DNA of 64,000 nucleotides from Bryoerythrophyllum caledonicum (GCA_963971425.1 OZ020519.1:822028-886027); one strand, 5' to 3'; shown: positions 34,748-46,529, counted from the stretch's first letter. Notes: generated from the letters alone by a model not told the origin. Program-made: numbers and translations.

Positions 34748-35297
34748 TGTTAAAGGGAGGTTGACCTACAAACTCACTTTCACATAAACCCTAGAAACCT
34801 TAATGAAACCTTGATTTGCTCAAAACTCCTCATAAAACCTCAAATCACGTCGGATTTTATTGGCTAGGTCATAGTTTTTACATGGCAAAGTCTTTCCAAC
34901 CCAATGTGACTTCAAAACACACTACTAACTCATCTAACCCTAATTATGTCTAAGCTCTAGCTCTAAGTTGCAAGTGTGTGTGAGTGAGAGAGAGAGAGCT
35001 CCAAGCTCTCTTTCCATGTGCACCAAACCCTAACTGAAATCATCCGGCGGATGAACACTGGGTTGGATGAAAGTCATCCGGATGCCCAGGTTCATCCAAA
35101 TGACGAATGAAACTAGTCAAGACAGAAATCATCCGCCTGACGAGGTTTCATCCAGCCAGTCCAGTGGATGAAAAACTATTCAGGAAGGAAATCATCTGCC
35201 TAGTCAGGTTCATCCACTGGAGAGCTAAAAAACTCATCCGAAGTCCAAAAATGAAAATCACTACCCGGGTCGGCTAATCCTAGTTCTCCGCTTAACA
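34748..35297 (-). repeat. LTR (3' in element orientation)
   Basis: This is a 550-bp terminal repeat, TGTTAAAGGG..CCGCTTAACA on the plus strand. It includes an AG microsatellite (GTGTGTGAGTGAGAGAGAGA) and several ATCATCCG/TTCATCC repeats. Its partner is at 40828-41375. Confidence 0.92.
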
Positions 35298-36300
35298 TTA
35301 TCCCCCTTCTAAACTACATCAGTCCTCCGATGTTTTTTTTTTTTTTTTTTTTCGGTTGAAGGGCATCTATGACTTCTTCTGGTGTTGCCTTCGAGTATGC
35401 CCCCAACGTGTTTCCTCACTAGCTGCTCCAGTTATCACGCCATCTCCGTGGTCGGGTAGAGATTGTGGATCTCCTCGTCCTCCGTCTCTCCTCAGTCCGT
35501 CCAGGTGCCGATACACTGTCCAAGTCCCAAAATCTCCGCCTTGACACCAACTTCCAAGCTTCACCTGGGCAGCCATTATTGCATATTTCTACCTAAATAT
35601 CCTTCAAGTCAACTTCTTCTAAGAAGCTCCAACTTGCACACTCCTGGTAGCCTTGCTGCCATTGTCCGCACCTCTATTTCTCTTTCGTGTGGTGAATGTA
35701 AGGCTTGATGTACGCTGGCCTCCGAGGTATTATGTGGACCGCCCATGACCGTATTAACCTCCACTTTGTCCGGCCCTAGTACTAGCCAGGTTGTGAGCGG
35801 TTGCTGGAATTGTCTCCCTACATCTTCTGGACCTCCTCCTCCCTGGTCACCATCCATGCTAAGTGAATTGTCTTCTACTTTCGGTGACTGACTTCCGGTG
35901 TTGGCCTGGTCGAGTTGTCTTGCCAGCTACTTCAGTATTCGGTCTTCCATGGGTGCCCGGGTAGTGATCGGGGATCTCCTTTGTCCTCCGTCCCTCCTAT
36001 GGTCCTCCCTTTCCGGGTGCCGATATATTGCCCTGGTCATGCATTCCCGCCAACCATCCATTGTCTTTCCTCCTTTCCGGTTAGCAGTGCATTCCTCTAG
36101 TCTAGGTGCTGCCTAGTAAGTAGTGTCCGCATATTGTAGCTGGAATTTTCCTTTGCAATTATTACTTCCTAACATAACATCTTTTTTGTTTTTTTATTTT
36201 TTATTTTAATTTTTTCTCTTCCCCTTCGTATTTCTTTTTTTAATTTTTAGTTTTTATTTTGAAAGATGTGTTTCCGGAAACTTACATGGTCCGGGTGCAC
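35298..36300. other. LTR-element interior, left part
   Basis: It contains the polypurine tract next to the LTR, a T-run at 35332-35352 and T-rich blocks near 36180-36260. No retroviral-type protein motif is seen in any frame. Confidence 0.6.
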
Positions 36301-36319
36301 CATCTCCCTTCTAGAGTCG

Positions 36320-37285
36320 AACAGTCCCCTGGTCCGGGTGGTACGCCGGTGTTGACTGCAGCTGGAAGACTGCCGGGTCTCCAGTGTTCATCAAACGTGT
36401 TTGGGTTTCCGGTCTGGAACCTACGGGTTGAGTTGGAGCTCCAAGGCCTCCGGCCTCCAATTATCGCCGGAACTGATTGGAAGTCCGGGTTGGGACTTCA
36501 GGTTGTCCGTAGCTGGAAGGCCGCCGGGTCTCCGGGTGTCATTGGAAATGATCGTATGTCCGGGTTGGGACTCCGGATAGGCTGCAACTAGAAGCCTCTA
36601 AGTCTTCGGGTGTCACTGGAAATGATCGGATGTCCGGGTTGGAACTCCGGGTTGGCGGGTGCTAAAAGGTCTCCGGGTCTCTGGGTGTCACCGGATATGA
36701 TCGGATGTCCGGGTTGGGACTCCGGGTTGATTTCAGCTGGGAGGTCTCCTGGTCTCCGGGTGTCACCGGAAGTGCTCGGATGTCCGGAATGGGACTCCAG
36801 GTTGATGTGAGCTAGAAGGTTCCAGATCTCCGGGTGTCACTGGAATTAATCAGGTGGCCGGATTGGGACTCCGGGCTGCAACTAGAAGCCTCCGGGTCGC
36901 CGGGTGTCACTAGAAGTGAGCGGATGGCCGGGTTGGGACTCCAGCTGGCTACAGTTGGAAGCCTCCGGGTCTCCGGGTGTCACTGGAAGTGCTCGGATGT
37001 CTAGGTTGGGACTCCGCGTTGATTTCAGCTGGGAGGTCTCCTGGTCTCCGGGTGTCACCGGAAGTGATCGGATGTCCGGGTTGGAACTCCGGGCTGGCTG
37101 CAGCTGGAAGCCTCCAAGTCTCTGGGTGTCACTGGAAATAATCGGATGGCCGGGTTGGGACTCCGGGCTGGCTGCAGCTGGAAGCCTCCAAGTCTCCAGG
37201 TGACACTGGAAGTGATCGGATGGCCGGGTTGGGACTCAGGGCTGGCTGCAACTGGAAGCCTCCGGGTCTCCGGGTGTGATACATA
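36320..37285 (+). repeat. 74-75 bp minisatellite inside the LTR element
   Basis: The phrase GTGTCA(C/T).GGAA..GATCGGATG marks unit starts at 36536, 36610, 36685, 36760, 36834, 36904, 36977, 37052, 37126, 37200 and 37274. Units are mostly 74-75 bp with one of 70, and diverged units lie on the left. The period is close to 25 codons, so long plus-strand frames arise from it. I do not regard them as genes. Confidence 0.9.
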
Positions 37286-37429
37286 CAGTCCAGAACTGGG
37301 CCCACTACCGGATTGTCTTCAGGTTGGCTATTGTCTCCGTCGGATAAACACACCGTCGGGCTAAACTGGCTGCAAAACATGCGGGGTAGTCCAACAATAA
37401 CCGCTACAGAATAGGCTAAATTTACCACT

Positions 37430-37590
37430 AAAACTGGCTCTAAAACTACCTCTGAAACTGCCTCTAAAACTGCCGCTAAACGTCTAGAAAAGTTCGCTAA
37501 GCGTCAAGAAAGTTCTGCTAAACGTCTAGAAAGCTCCGCTAAACGTCAAGAAAGTTCCGCTAAATGCCTAGAAAGCTCCGCTAAACATCC
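37430..37590 (+). repeat. ~21-bp tandem repeat CGCTAAACGTCTAGAAAGTTC
   Basis: CGCTAAACGTC(T/A)AGAAAG recurs about six times, with diverged CTCTAAAACTGC units to the left. It lies inside the LTR element. Confidence 0.8.
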
Positions 37591-40500
37591 ACACAAATTA
37601 CTAAGATGTGACCGGGAGCAAAAATTTTAAAAATCCAAAATTCGAAATGGGAAGGGGAAAAACTTTCCTGGGGATTCGTTGTTGGCTGCCGGCTGTTGCT
37701 GGCTCCCAAGGAACTGCTGCCCGGTGTGAACCAAATAAGCCCCCCTCAATGGAAGGGTTTATTGTGGACACCGAACCCTAAACCCTACTCACAAGGTTAT
37801 CATTGCAAGGAGCTCATGCTCCCACATACACAAGATGGCAAGTGGTGGAAGTATTCTCTATCATATGGTTAGTAAAACTTGCTCAACTAAGTTAGGTATT
37901 TAATTCAATTAATGCACTTATCTTCACTTTACAGTCCTTGACTCCTACGCCCTTCTTCTGATTTCTGGTTTACTCTTCTTTTATCTTCCTTGTACGGTTC
38001 TTTTACTGTTCTTTTCCTTCCGTTTATTTGTTTATTTATTTATTTTATTATTATTTTTATTTAATTTTTAATTTTTAATTTTTTAACTTTTATTTATTTT
38101 TTATTACATTCACCTTCACTTTTGGTTCAGGTCCTTACTCCACTTACCCCGCCGTTAATACTGATCAGTAATTTTGATTTACTTCTTAAGATTGCACGTT
38201 ATTGGTGTAACTTCAAAGCTTCATAACTTCTGGTGTAATCGTCCAAATCCGGTTTTTTAAACGCCTATTATAACTAACTTTTCACGACCGACTTAATGAG
38301 CAATCTACAACTTCAATTGGACATGTGTATTGACCCCATCCAAGGCGACCAGCAGTGATCTCCACAACAATTGTGCAACTATGACAATTCCATACACATT
38401 CCACCACAAGTCATTCCACCATGCAAGAACCAGCTACTAGTGTGGACGATTGACAATTGATTGGCAATTCATGCCTTAGTTCAATACCCTAATCTCCGTC
38501 AATTGGGCAGCGCTTCCGCGCTAGTTTTAACACAAGGGAAATTAGGCAACTAACTCAACCACAACCAGGAGTCCTCTACAACCAAGAACAATCAGCTTGC
38601 ACACAAGGAGGAAGGGAAGAAGATCGAGAAAACCGAGAGCAAAGGATAGAAAACAGCAACAAAGAAGAGACTCCCTGCTCCTCGCTGCTCCAACGCTCCT
38701 CGTCTTTGGCCGCCCTAGAGCTTCTTCTTCCGCTGGACAACCACGAACGCCCAAATTCCCTCCATACGTGCTTCCCTGGACCCTCACCAAGAACCCTAAA
38801 TCGGAAAAAAGTGCCCGTCGGAATCGTGATCAGAATCACGGCGCAGCATCTCCGCAGGTCCTCTCGGCGTTGTGCGCTCGTTCTTTCACCACCGCTCGTA
38901 GACGTCGCACCTCACAGGAGCCCGATCGAGCCGCTATCGTCGCAGCTCCGACCTCACTTTCCGCTGCAGCTCTCCAACACCCACATGATCGCCGTATCTC
39001 TCCCACAGACTTGCGCCCTCCCGACTCCGAGCACCACTCCAGCACCTTGAATGGACAAGAACAACGGCACTTCCGCTCCCTGTTGGCACCGCAGCTTTCT
39101 TCTCGCCACCAGAACTGCGCTCTTCCTCGCAGCAGCCTTCCAGCACCAACACACCGCTCCGGATCCTCAACTCCAGTCCCTTTCCTTCTTCGTCGCACCC
39201 TACCGACTCGCGAACGCCTACTTCAGCCCTCCGAACCCTAGATCAAGCAACTTCCCGCCGACGATTCTTCCCTGTGCACACACGCTGCTCGTAAATCTCA
39301 TGCTGACCTGCTCTCCGCTCTTCTGCTTGGAGTCACGGCCTCCTTCGCACTCTGCACCGGAACTTCCCAAGCGTCTCCTACTTGCTGCAAATAGCTCGCC
39401 GCTCCGTCCGTCGCCGAACCCTCCAGTCACTGCCGTCGATCTGCATTCACTCGACCGCCACTCCAACGTCGACGCCGCCTCCAGCCCACACTTACGAACT
39501 TGTTGCACTCTCAAAACCCTACTTCGCACACACTCTCACAGTCGGGGCTCTTCCCCTTCGCTGGTCTCCCTCAAAACTCTCCCTCCGGCTCTTCCGCCAT
39601 TCCCCTCAAGACGCGAGACCCCACGACCCAAAAAAACGAGGGGGCGAAAACAACTTCCTGTCCGCAGTCAACCCAGCGCCCTCCAGCTCCAACGGCAGCC
39701 GCGCACGTAACTCACGCTGGAAGTCCAGCGTTTCTTCAGCAGATTCCGGGGAATATTCCCCGGGAAAACCCAAAATTCCCCCTCGCCAGCTCGGGGGAAG
39801 GAAGAAAACAAAAATAAAAAAAAGTTTTTTAAAGGTAACTTCGGCATGCCATTAAGGGCAGCCCATGATCGCCAATAATTGGTGCTAATTTCTCCCCTCG
39901 TCACCATCTAACTTTTCTAATTTCTTCCAAGGCCATGTGCCACTACTTCGTGCATGTTTTTTAAAAGATTAACTCAAAAGTGGCCACATCATGGTTGCAC
40001 TCCGCATTTTGTTTACTTTTGTTTTTTTTGTTTATTTAATTACTTATTTGTTTACTTACCTCCTTGGTTTTTTAGTGTGTTTTTCCCAAGGCTTCAACCC
40101 ATTGTGTTAAAAACACATGTGGTTTGAGGTGTCTCCCTTTTTGCAAGAATTCTTTTCGTCTTCTAAGTTTTTCTTTTTTCCTCTTTTTTTTCTTTCTTTT
40201 AATTTTTAGGTTTTTAACAAAATTAGATCTCCACTTGGAGATGATGACCTCTTCTAAATTAGGAAATGGCAAGTAAAAGGCCTTTTCAAGCCCTTTAACC
40301 ACAATGGGTGGTTTAGTCTAACCATCTCACCCTAACTACCACTTTCTAATGCTAACTAGTTAATCTTAATGCCCAAATGACATCGTGAGCCGTTTTGGGG
40401 CTCACACCCGGCCTGCTCCAGCTCCTGGTTACCTCCGCCTCCTGCCCCTGAGCACCGGGGCAGGCTGGACTGCTGCCTGGACCTGGCCTGGACTGCGGCT

Positions 40501-40827
40501 GAGGCAGGTCCTGGGCTGTGGCCTAGACCTGGCCTGGACTGCGCTTGGGACAGGTCGTGGACTACTGGCTGCCGGCTCCAAGATGTCCAAGAACCCTAAT
40601 TTCGCATTTTCTCAAAAAATACAAATGTTGGAGTTTTTGCAAAAACCCACAAAACCCTAGTAGAGCATTGTATAGAGAAGCACTTTAATCCTAAGATGCA
40701 GCTCAAAAACCTTCAAAATTTTCAAAAAACAAGCGTCATAACCCTAGATCTAAATCTCAAAGCTTCATACCCTAGTTGCCTCCTTGTAACAAGAACCACA
40801 TGATTCGAATTTGTGCATGGTCGCCAA
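37591..40827. other. LTR-element interior, right part
   Basis: AT-rich and T-rich stretches (38020-38110, 40010-40210) flank a C-rich segment at 38.6-39.7 kb. That segment has long frames on both strands, none with gag or pol motifs. A duplicated GGCCTGGACTGCG.. phrase occurs near 40470-40540. The minus-strand primer-binding region lies next to the right LTR. Confidence 0.5.
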
Positions 40828-41375
40828 TATTAAAGGGAGGTTGACCTGCAAACTCACTTTCACATAAACCCTAGAAACCCTAATGAAACCCTGATTTGCT
40901 CAAAACTCTTCATAAAACCTCAAATCACGTCGGATTTTATTGGCTAGGTCATAGTTTTTACATGGCAAAGTCTTTCCAACTCAATGTGACCTCAAAACAC
41001 TACTAACTCATCTAACCCTAATTGTGTCTAAGCTCTAGCTCTAAGTTGCAAGTGTGTGTGAGTGAGAGAGAGAGAGCTCCAAGCTCTCCTTCCATGTGCA
41101 CCAAACCCTAACTGAAATCATTCGGCGGATGAACATTGGGTTGGATGAAAGTCATCAGGATGCCCAGGTTCATCCAAATGACGGATGAAACTGGTCATGG
41201 CGGAAATCATTCGTCTGGCGAGGTTTCATCCGGCCAGTCCAATGGATGAAAAACTATCCATGAAGGAAATCATCCGCCTAGTCAGGTTCATCCACTGGAG
41301 AGCTAAAAAACTCATCCGGAGTCCAAAAATGAAAATCACTACTCGAGTCCGCTAATCCTAGTTCTCCGCTTAACA
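40828..41375 (-). repeat. LTR (5' in element orientation)
   Basis: This is a 548-bp partner of 34748-35297. Its outer dinucleotide on the left is mutated (TATTAA rather than TGTTAA). The target duplication CCTGC follows at 41376-41380. Confidence 0.92.
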
Positions 41376-41380
41376 CCTGC

Positions 41381-41598
41381 ATTGGTTTGATTTGCCTCAA
41401 TTGCCTCGCAATGAAAAGTGTGGGCTTGTCTCCAAAGGCTTTATTTATGGAGTTCTGACCTTCACCCCTAAGCTTGTGCTCTTGAATACAATGAATATCT
41501 AATGTGTTCAAGATAGGCTTTAAATAATTTTTAACTCTAGCTACGTTTCCAGGATTGTTCAAACCTTGAACATTGTGAGATAAGAGTTGTATGTTCAT
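41381..41598 (-). pseudogene. LINE endonuclease domain, N-terminal part
   Basis: The minus-strand frame begins MNIQLLSHNVQGLNNPG and contains HCIQEHKL. These are the Asn and Glu catalytic signatures at the start of APE-type endonucleases in plant LINE ORF2. A frame change near INKAFGDK separates it from HCEAIEANQTNAG, which runs into the LTR insertion point. Confidence 0.85.
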
Positions 41599-42670
41599 AC
41601 TTGCGGTAAGGAAGATTGGGAGCTAGGGTTATTGAGAGACTCACATATTCGGAGTTTCCTGGCGCTAGTTTTTTTGAGAATCCTGTTTTTGGAGACTCCA
41701 GCCTGCGCCTTGAGTGCCTCCTTTGTCCATTTTCTATCAATAGATTTTCGCCTCTTCGTTCTCTGGGCCAGACTCATAGGCTCGAAAGGGGGGACTTCTT
41801 CACTTCTCTGGTCCCTTTCTGCCGGGTTTGATGTAGCACTTACTTTGTCTGGTGTCCAGTTGAGGGTCATGTAGTGAGCTGCCCTCTCCTCTTCATTCAT
41901 GTAAGCCCTTGGAATTCCATCGTCATCACTAGTCTCCGAGAGGGGAACGTTGAGATCTGGAATTCCCCTCAAACGACTAGTCCTGTCAGCGTCGATAGTA
42001 CTTTCTATTATCCCACGGTCTGATTCTGCTCCAACCGTCACAATCGTATCTTTCTGGCTTCTCGCCAATTCCACGACCTCTAGTTCAGGCTGTGCCTGCT
42101 CCTTCCTCGTATCGCTTCCGGAGTCCCCGTCTGTTGGCTCGGACGGGCTTCCTCCCGCTCTCGCCTCCTCACGGCTTCCCAAACCCACAGCGAGCGGGCC
42201 ATCTCCCGCTCTCGCCTCCTCGAGGCTTTCCAGACCCACCTCGAGCGGGCCTCCTCTCGCTCTCGCCTCCTCAAGGCTTACTGAACCCTAAATGTGGTTC
42301 CTCCCTGTTCCGAGCATTTCGCTTCTCTCTTCTTCCACCAGTGCTGTGCCTGCTTCAGCGGGAATCTCGTCCCTATTCAATGTCTCTCCGTTTCGGCAGC
42401 TGGTGTGGAGCGCTACACTCTTCTCACGAGCCAGGGACACCTCTGGCCCGAGTTCCACTTCCATCTGGTCTTCGCTGTCTTCCTATCGCAGGGCGTCAAA
42501 ATGGCCTTTTTGGGGTCTCGCGCTTCTGGCGGACGCAGGTACCTCCCTGGGCTTCCGCTGTCGTGTATAGAGGGGAGCGCTTTGAGAATACGCGAGGTAT
42601 CTGGCTGCGACTTCGTATAGTCTGCTACGGAGTTCTGTCAAATCTTGTGGTCTTCGGTCTTCAGTCTTCA
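41595..42670 (-). pseudogene. LINE ORF1 C-terminal-like region
   Basis: A 214-residue minus-strand frame (41595-42239) is hydrophilic. It contains GIPDLNVPLSETSDDDGIP and a basic tail (QRTKRRKSIDRKW), and it abuts the ORF2 start. Upstream, 42150-42290 holds three ~51-bp repeats (EEARAG-like). Another frame at 42483-42671 may continue it. The parts are not in one frame. Confidence 0.5.
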
Positions 42671-42708
42671 ATCTTCAGTCTTCAGTCTTCAGTCTTCAAA
42701 CTCCTCCC
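42655..42708 (+). repeat. 8-bp tandem repeat AGTCTTCA
   Basis: GGTCTTCAGTCTTCAATCTT and following bases form about six units of AGTCTTCA within the LINE. Confidence 0.85.
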
Positions 42709-44430
42709 CGTTGGCCTATCCTGTGGTGGCTCTAAAGGGTTAAGGATAAAGGTGGGTGATAAGAAACCACGGCCTCGGAAGGGTAAAACGGGACGGCCAG
42801 ACCACAAGCTGAAACCGTCCGAAAGATTGGCTCCTAAAATTCAAACCCACGGTGACCAGCAAACGTGCCTCACCGGTGGAAACAACATAAACACGACCGT
42901 GTGGGCAATTAACCCCACTTCGCCGCAACAGAGTCTACAAGAACAGAATTGAAATACAACTAGCCTCCAAAGCTGGCTTGAAATCACAAAAAAATAAATC
43001 GGACCACAAGCCACAACACACTTGTCTCCATCTTCTCTTCTCTTCAAGCCTCAAGTCTTCAATTCCTCCACCCTTCAACTCCAAAGTCTTCAAGTGTTCA
43101 AAAACACTAAGAAACTCAAAAGAAGTGTTCAAAAACACAATGGAAAAGTTTCACCAAGGCTGTAACCTTCAAACAAGTGACACAGATGACTCAAAACTTC
43201 AAATACTAAGTGTAATAGCTCTCTGGAAAGCTAATTTAGACAACTAACACTCCTCCAAATTTCAAGTCAATCTAAACTACTATTCGAAAGTTATACGAGT
43301 TCAAAGTTCTGCCCCTCTAGATATTCAATCGCTCATAACTTCTTCTTCAAAACTCCAAATCTCAATTGTAATAACTTTTTGAAGAGCTATGACCATTGTT
43401 CACGCTTTTTCCAATTCTCAAACAATTCTAAACTACTGTCCAAAAGTTATGGACAATCAAAGTTCTGCCTACCCCTATTCATTCAGATCTCTATAACTTC
43501 TTGCTCACAACTCGAAATCTCAATTGTAATCTCTTTCTAGAAAGCTAAGATAGAGATGCACAGTTCCTCAAAATCTTAAATTAAATTGAGAACTACAGAA
43601 AAAGTTGTGGCTCCTCGAAACCTCTGCCCCTCAATGGATGGCCTCGGGTTTTCACAGAATTAAAACCTCAATAACTTTTTCTCTACAATTCCGAATTCAA
43701 ATTTTAAAACGAATAAGGAAAGCTCTTGAAACAAGAAACAAGATCACAAATTTTCAATTCCATATCATTCAAGCTCAACGAGTTATACACAGTCAAAGTT
43801 CTCCTCCAAACCCTTGCTCTCTCACCCGCACACACACACACACTCCCTCACTAAGGAATCTCTTTTCAAACTTTTCCCCCTCAAGTGGACGTGGGCACTC
43901 CAACCCATTTCACCCTACCCATAGTACCTCACAAGGTACTTCATTACTTTCTTATCGTTTCCACTTTCAACCACATAAAATCCCTTAGTCTTTTATTTAT
44001 TGGAAGACTAAAATCTTAGACCTTCCAACCAACAAGATAAGTAAAATAAAAAAATAACTAAATAAAAATAAAAATAAAACTTATCGTAAGATAGCTGATG
44101 GTACGGACGTATAAAGGTGTTGATTCGCACAATCTGATCGCCAAGTCGTGGACTTGGTTGGCTGGAAATGTCGTGGTCAGTGGCCGCCGCCGGTCGGGGT
44201 TCGAACCCGATCGAGTCCGTCGAGTGGTTGGGCGGCCCACGGCTTGGCTCGCTAGTGAGGCAGGAAAAATACCAGTCAACCCGCTACCTACCCCCCTGAG
44301 CAGTGACAAGAACGGTGCAGCACCTACATGCTAACACTTGCCCAAATCCTCAAACCGTGGTTCTCACCACGACCAAACCTTTTTACCTCATCTAACCGAA
44401 AGCTGTAATCAAAACATATCTATACTGGTA
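42709..44430. other. Uncertain insert or variable LINE segment
   Basis: This stretch separates the two ORF1-like parts. From 42.95 to 43.95 kb three diverged ~170-bp units carry ATAACTTCTT, CAATTGTAAT and CAAAGTTCTGCC. At 44197-44210 the phrase GGTTCGAACCC matches a Pol III B-box (tRNA T-arm), but no A-box or cloverleaf is convincing. It could be a separate SINE or LTR fragment inserted in the LINE. Confidence 0.4.
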
Positions 44431-45504
44431 TTAATATCTACATGATGGAAGAATTTCCATGAGGACACCGCTTCGTTCGTGCTTTCTGGGTTTCAAACCC
44501 TTCCTCATCGTTTTCCTACACGTGTCCTTTTCTTTTCTTTCCGCTTGCAGCTCCTTTCCTGTGGTTACCGCTTGTTCTCCTCTCCGCTTTGTGTTCGCCT
44601 GCTCCTTGCCTATATTACTGCTCGTTTTTGTTCTGTTTCCTGGCTTTTGCCGGCAGTCCTTAAGACTGTGATATGATTCCATGCAGTACCTGCATCTAAT
44701 AGGGAGAAAGTTATAGTCTGTGAGGATTGTGTGACGGGTGCCTGTTTCCTCATTGGTGACAATAGTGGAGGGTTTCCACGCTTCTCCGGAGTCCATCGCT
44801 ACGCAATAATGGTGATCGGAGCCGCCTTTGTCTTCTCCTAGTACTTCTCCCAGCCCTTCAGCAATCTCCCTGGAGACTCCCAAACAATCTTCAGGTATGT
44901 GCCTCAAAGTGATCCAGGTTGGTAGTTTCATCTTACTAAAGATGCCACCTGAGTTTCCTGCGAGGTTGAACTCTTCGTTGTTAGGGTCGAATCCTAGAAT
45001 CCAACGTTGGAAGATACAAATGCCTTTTGTGGTCCTGTATGGAGTAAGTAGTAGGAGCTTACTGATGAGTTCTATGGAGTTTGCCTTGATAAAAAAAAAA
45101 CCTTTACCAAGGTGGCGGCCAAGATGCAAATTGCCGCCTATTTTTTTCTTCAGGGCCTCGCACCATTGCTTCAACCGAAACTCTGGCGGCCTCCCTCCTA
45201 GGAAGAACGCTATTGAGCTAAATTGCTGTAGAAACTGGGTCTCGTTTTTTATAACTTCTTGGTTGACTTTAATTTCTCTTTTTGTGTCTTTCAGGGAGTA
45301 GCCGGCATAACTTCGTTTGTATCCAGGTGTGAGCTCCTCTCCAGGTTTAGCCTTGGTAAGTTGAAGTCCGTTGGCGCTGGTTGTTTGTTCATTGAGTACC
45401 TCTTGCATATCAAATGGTGCAGCTGTTGGTTGTGCTTGACGACATGCCTCCGCCTCCTCAATCATTGTTGCGTCCTTCCTTAAAACTTCTACATATGATG
45501 CCAT
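44431..45504 (-). CDS. LINE ORF1 (DUF4283-like with CCHC zinc knuckle)
   Basis: This is an intact 357-residue minus-strand frame. The middle has the DUF4283-type pattern common in plant LINE ORF1 (LKQWCEALKKKIGG, GKGFFFIKANS, GICIFQRWILGFDPNNEE, LPTWITLRHIPEDCL). It is followed by a zinc knuckle CRYCMESYHSLKDC (C-x2-C-x4-H-x4-C) and a basic tail. The product would bind the element's RNA. It is the only full frame left in this LINE. Confidence 0.82.
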   Translation of the reverse strand: MASYVEVLRKDATMIEEAEACRQAQPTAAPFDMQEVLNEQTTSANGLQLTKAKPGEELTPGYKRSYAGYSLKDTKREIKVNQEVIKNETQFLQQFSSIAFFLGGRPPEFRLKQWCEALKKKIGGNLHLGRHLGKGFFFIKANSIELISKLLLLTPYRTTKGICIFQRWILGFDPNNEEFNLAGNSGGIFSKMKLPTWITLRHIPEDCLGVSREIAEGLGEVLGEDKGGSDHHYCVAMDSGEAWKPSTIVTNEETGTRHTILTDYNFLPIRCRYCMESYHSLKDCRQKPGNRTKTSSNIGKEQANTKRRGEQAVTTGKELQAERKEKDTCRKTMRKGLKPRKHERSGVLMEILPSCRY

Positions 45505-46512
45505 CTTGCTAGGTATGGTTTATGGTGTCGAATAGGAAAACTGTTGCATACCCTGAATTTTGGGTCACCTGGCCCATGTCCATATTGATCCTGTCTAAGT
45601 CGATCCAAACTGTGTCGACCCTGTTGTGTGAGTTGACTCTAACTGTAGTAGCGACCTTTGACGTTGGAGGGGTGGGTTGGAGTTACTCAGAGGACCGCGA
45701 CCACCGAGCCACGGCCTTTGCAACTGTTATGGCGAGGAGCGCCACTTGATACCAGTTAGGGGGTTTCAGGGGCGTCCACGAATGTACCTCACTTGTTGGT
45801 TGTTGACGACCACGGCACCAACACCTCCGGCGCCGGTCCCTCATGTGCAAAACCGTCATCGCATCTTCTCATACGCACGTCAGCTGCGAGGCACCAATGA
45901 ACTGGCCCTACGAGGTTGACAGCCTCCCTCAAAAAGCTCCCTTTTTGTCTCTAGCCTGAAGTCGTGTGTACAATTCACACTTCCCACAACCAATCGCCTA
46001 AGTCTTGTGATCTTGCTTGTTGGTCGGTAGTATAGAGGCCGCGTCACCAGCACCTCCGGCGCCGGTTGAGCTGCTAGGTCTTTTGACTCTCGTGCAAGTC
46101 CGTCGTCCCCACTCCCAAATACGCTCGTCTGCTACAGCTCATCCGGAATCTAGTCCTACCAGATTGACAACTTCCACACAATGCGCCTTTGAGACTCGTG
46201 TATACAATTCGCAACAGCCGTCCTCAATCACCTGAATCCTTGAAGCTTCGCCACCAAAACAAGTTAGAAGAAAATCGTGTTAGATCCAATCTGAAGAGTT
46301 CCTGTTGTTCCTAGATCCAGACAGATCACGACAATGTTGCTGCATCTTACTCTTAAGAAATCAGATCTGCGTTTGTACTAAGTGGATCTATTTGCCTAAT
46401 GGCCAAGATGCTTGATCTGTGTCCATTCCGCCTTCAAAAGTGATCCACTTCTCAATTTTGCAAAAGGCCGAGCCATCCCGCCGCGACCCTCCACTCCTAA
46501 ATTTGATGAATC
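45505..46512 (-). other. LINE 5' region with two related units
   Basis: Two similar segments, about 45795-45930 and 46025-46190, share ACCTCCGGCGCCGGT, a TACGC.CGTC.GC phrase and AG.TTGACA. They are ~230 bp apart, like tandem promoter monomers at LINE 5' ends. The right boundary is set by the 17-bp target repeat at 46513-46529. Confidence 0.55.
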
Positions 46513-46529
46513 ACTACAATAGGATTGTC

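Larger units (their letters stand above)
34748..41375 (-). mobile_element. Non-autonomous LTR retrotransposon (LARD-like) inserted in the LINE
   Basis: Direct terminal repeats lie at 34748-35297 and 40828-41375, about 95% alike by eye. Both end in TTAACA, and the left one begins TGTTAA. A perfect 5-bp target duplication CCTGC flanks it (34743-34747 and 41376-41380). A polypurine tract on the minus strand (AGAAGGGGGATAA) abuts the left repeat, so the element is transcribed right to left. The minus-strand primer-binding side next to the right repeat reads TTGGCGACCATGC. The 5.5-kb interior has no gag, protease, RT or integrase that I can recognise. Confidence 0.92.
32391..46512 (-). mobile_element. 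LINE retrotransposon (minus strand), RT-deleted and interrupted by an LTR element
   Basis: The element reads right to left. ORF1 is at 45504-44431, further ORF1-like sequence at 42.6-41.6 kb, the endonuclease at 41.6-41.4 and 34.7-33.9 kb, and post-RT/zinc-binding sequence at 33.85-32.5 kb. A poly-A tail (poly-T on the plus strand, 32391-32404) ends it. A 17-bp near-identical direct repeat flanks the whole structure: ACTACAATAGGACTGTC at 32374-32390 and ACTACAATAGGATTGTC at 46513-46529. No reverse-transcriptase core (YADD-type) is visible between endonuclease and zinc-binding region, so an internal deletion has occurred. Confidence 0.82.

Noticed and set aside
36259..37203. Series of open frames considered as a repeat protein
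   Set aside because: The 74-75 bp minisatellite creates them; start codons recur in every unit and unit lengths vary out of frame.
38597..39241. 214-codon frame inside the LTR element, considered as gag
   Set aside because: It is basic and Ser/Pro-rich because of C-rich sequence, with no capsid or zinc-knuckle pattern; several overlapping frames on both strands are equally long.
44190..44215. Possible tRNA gene
   Set aside because: Only a T-arm-like box is present; no acceptor stem, D-arm or anticodon loop could be folded.
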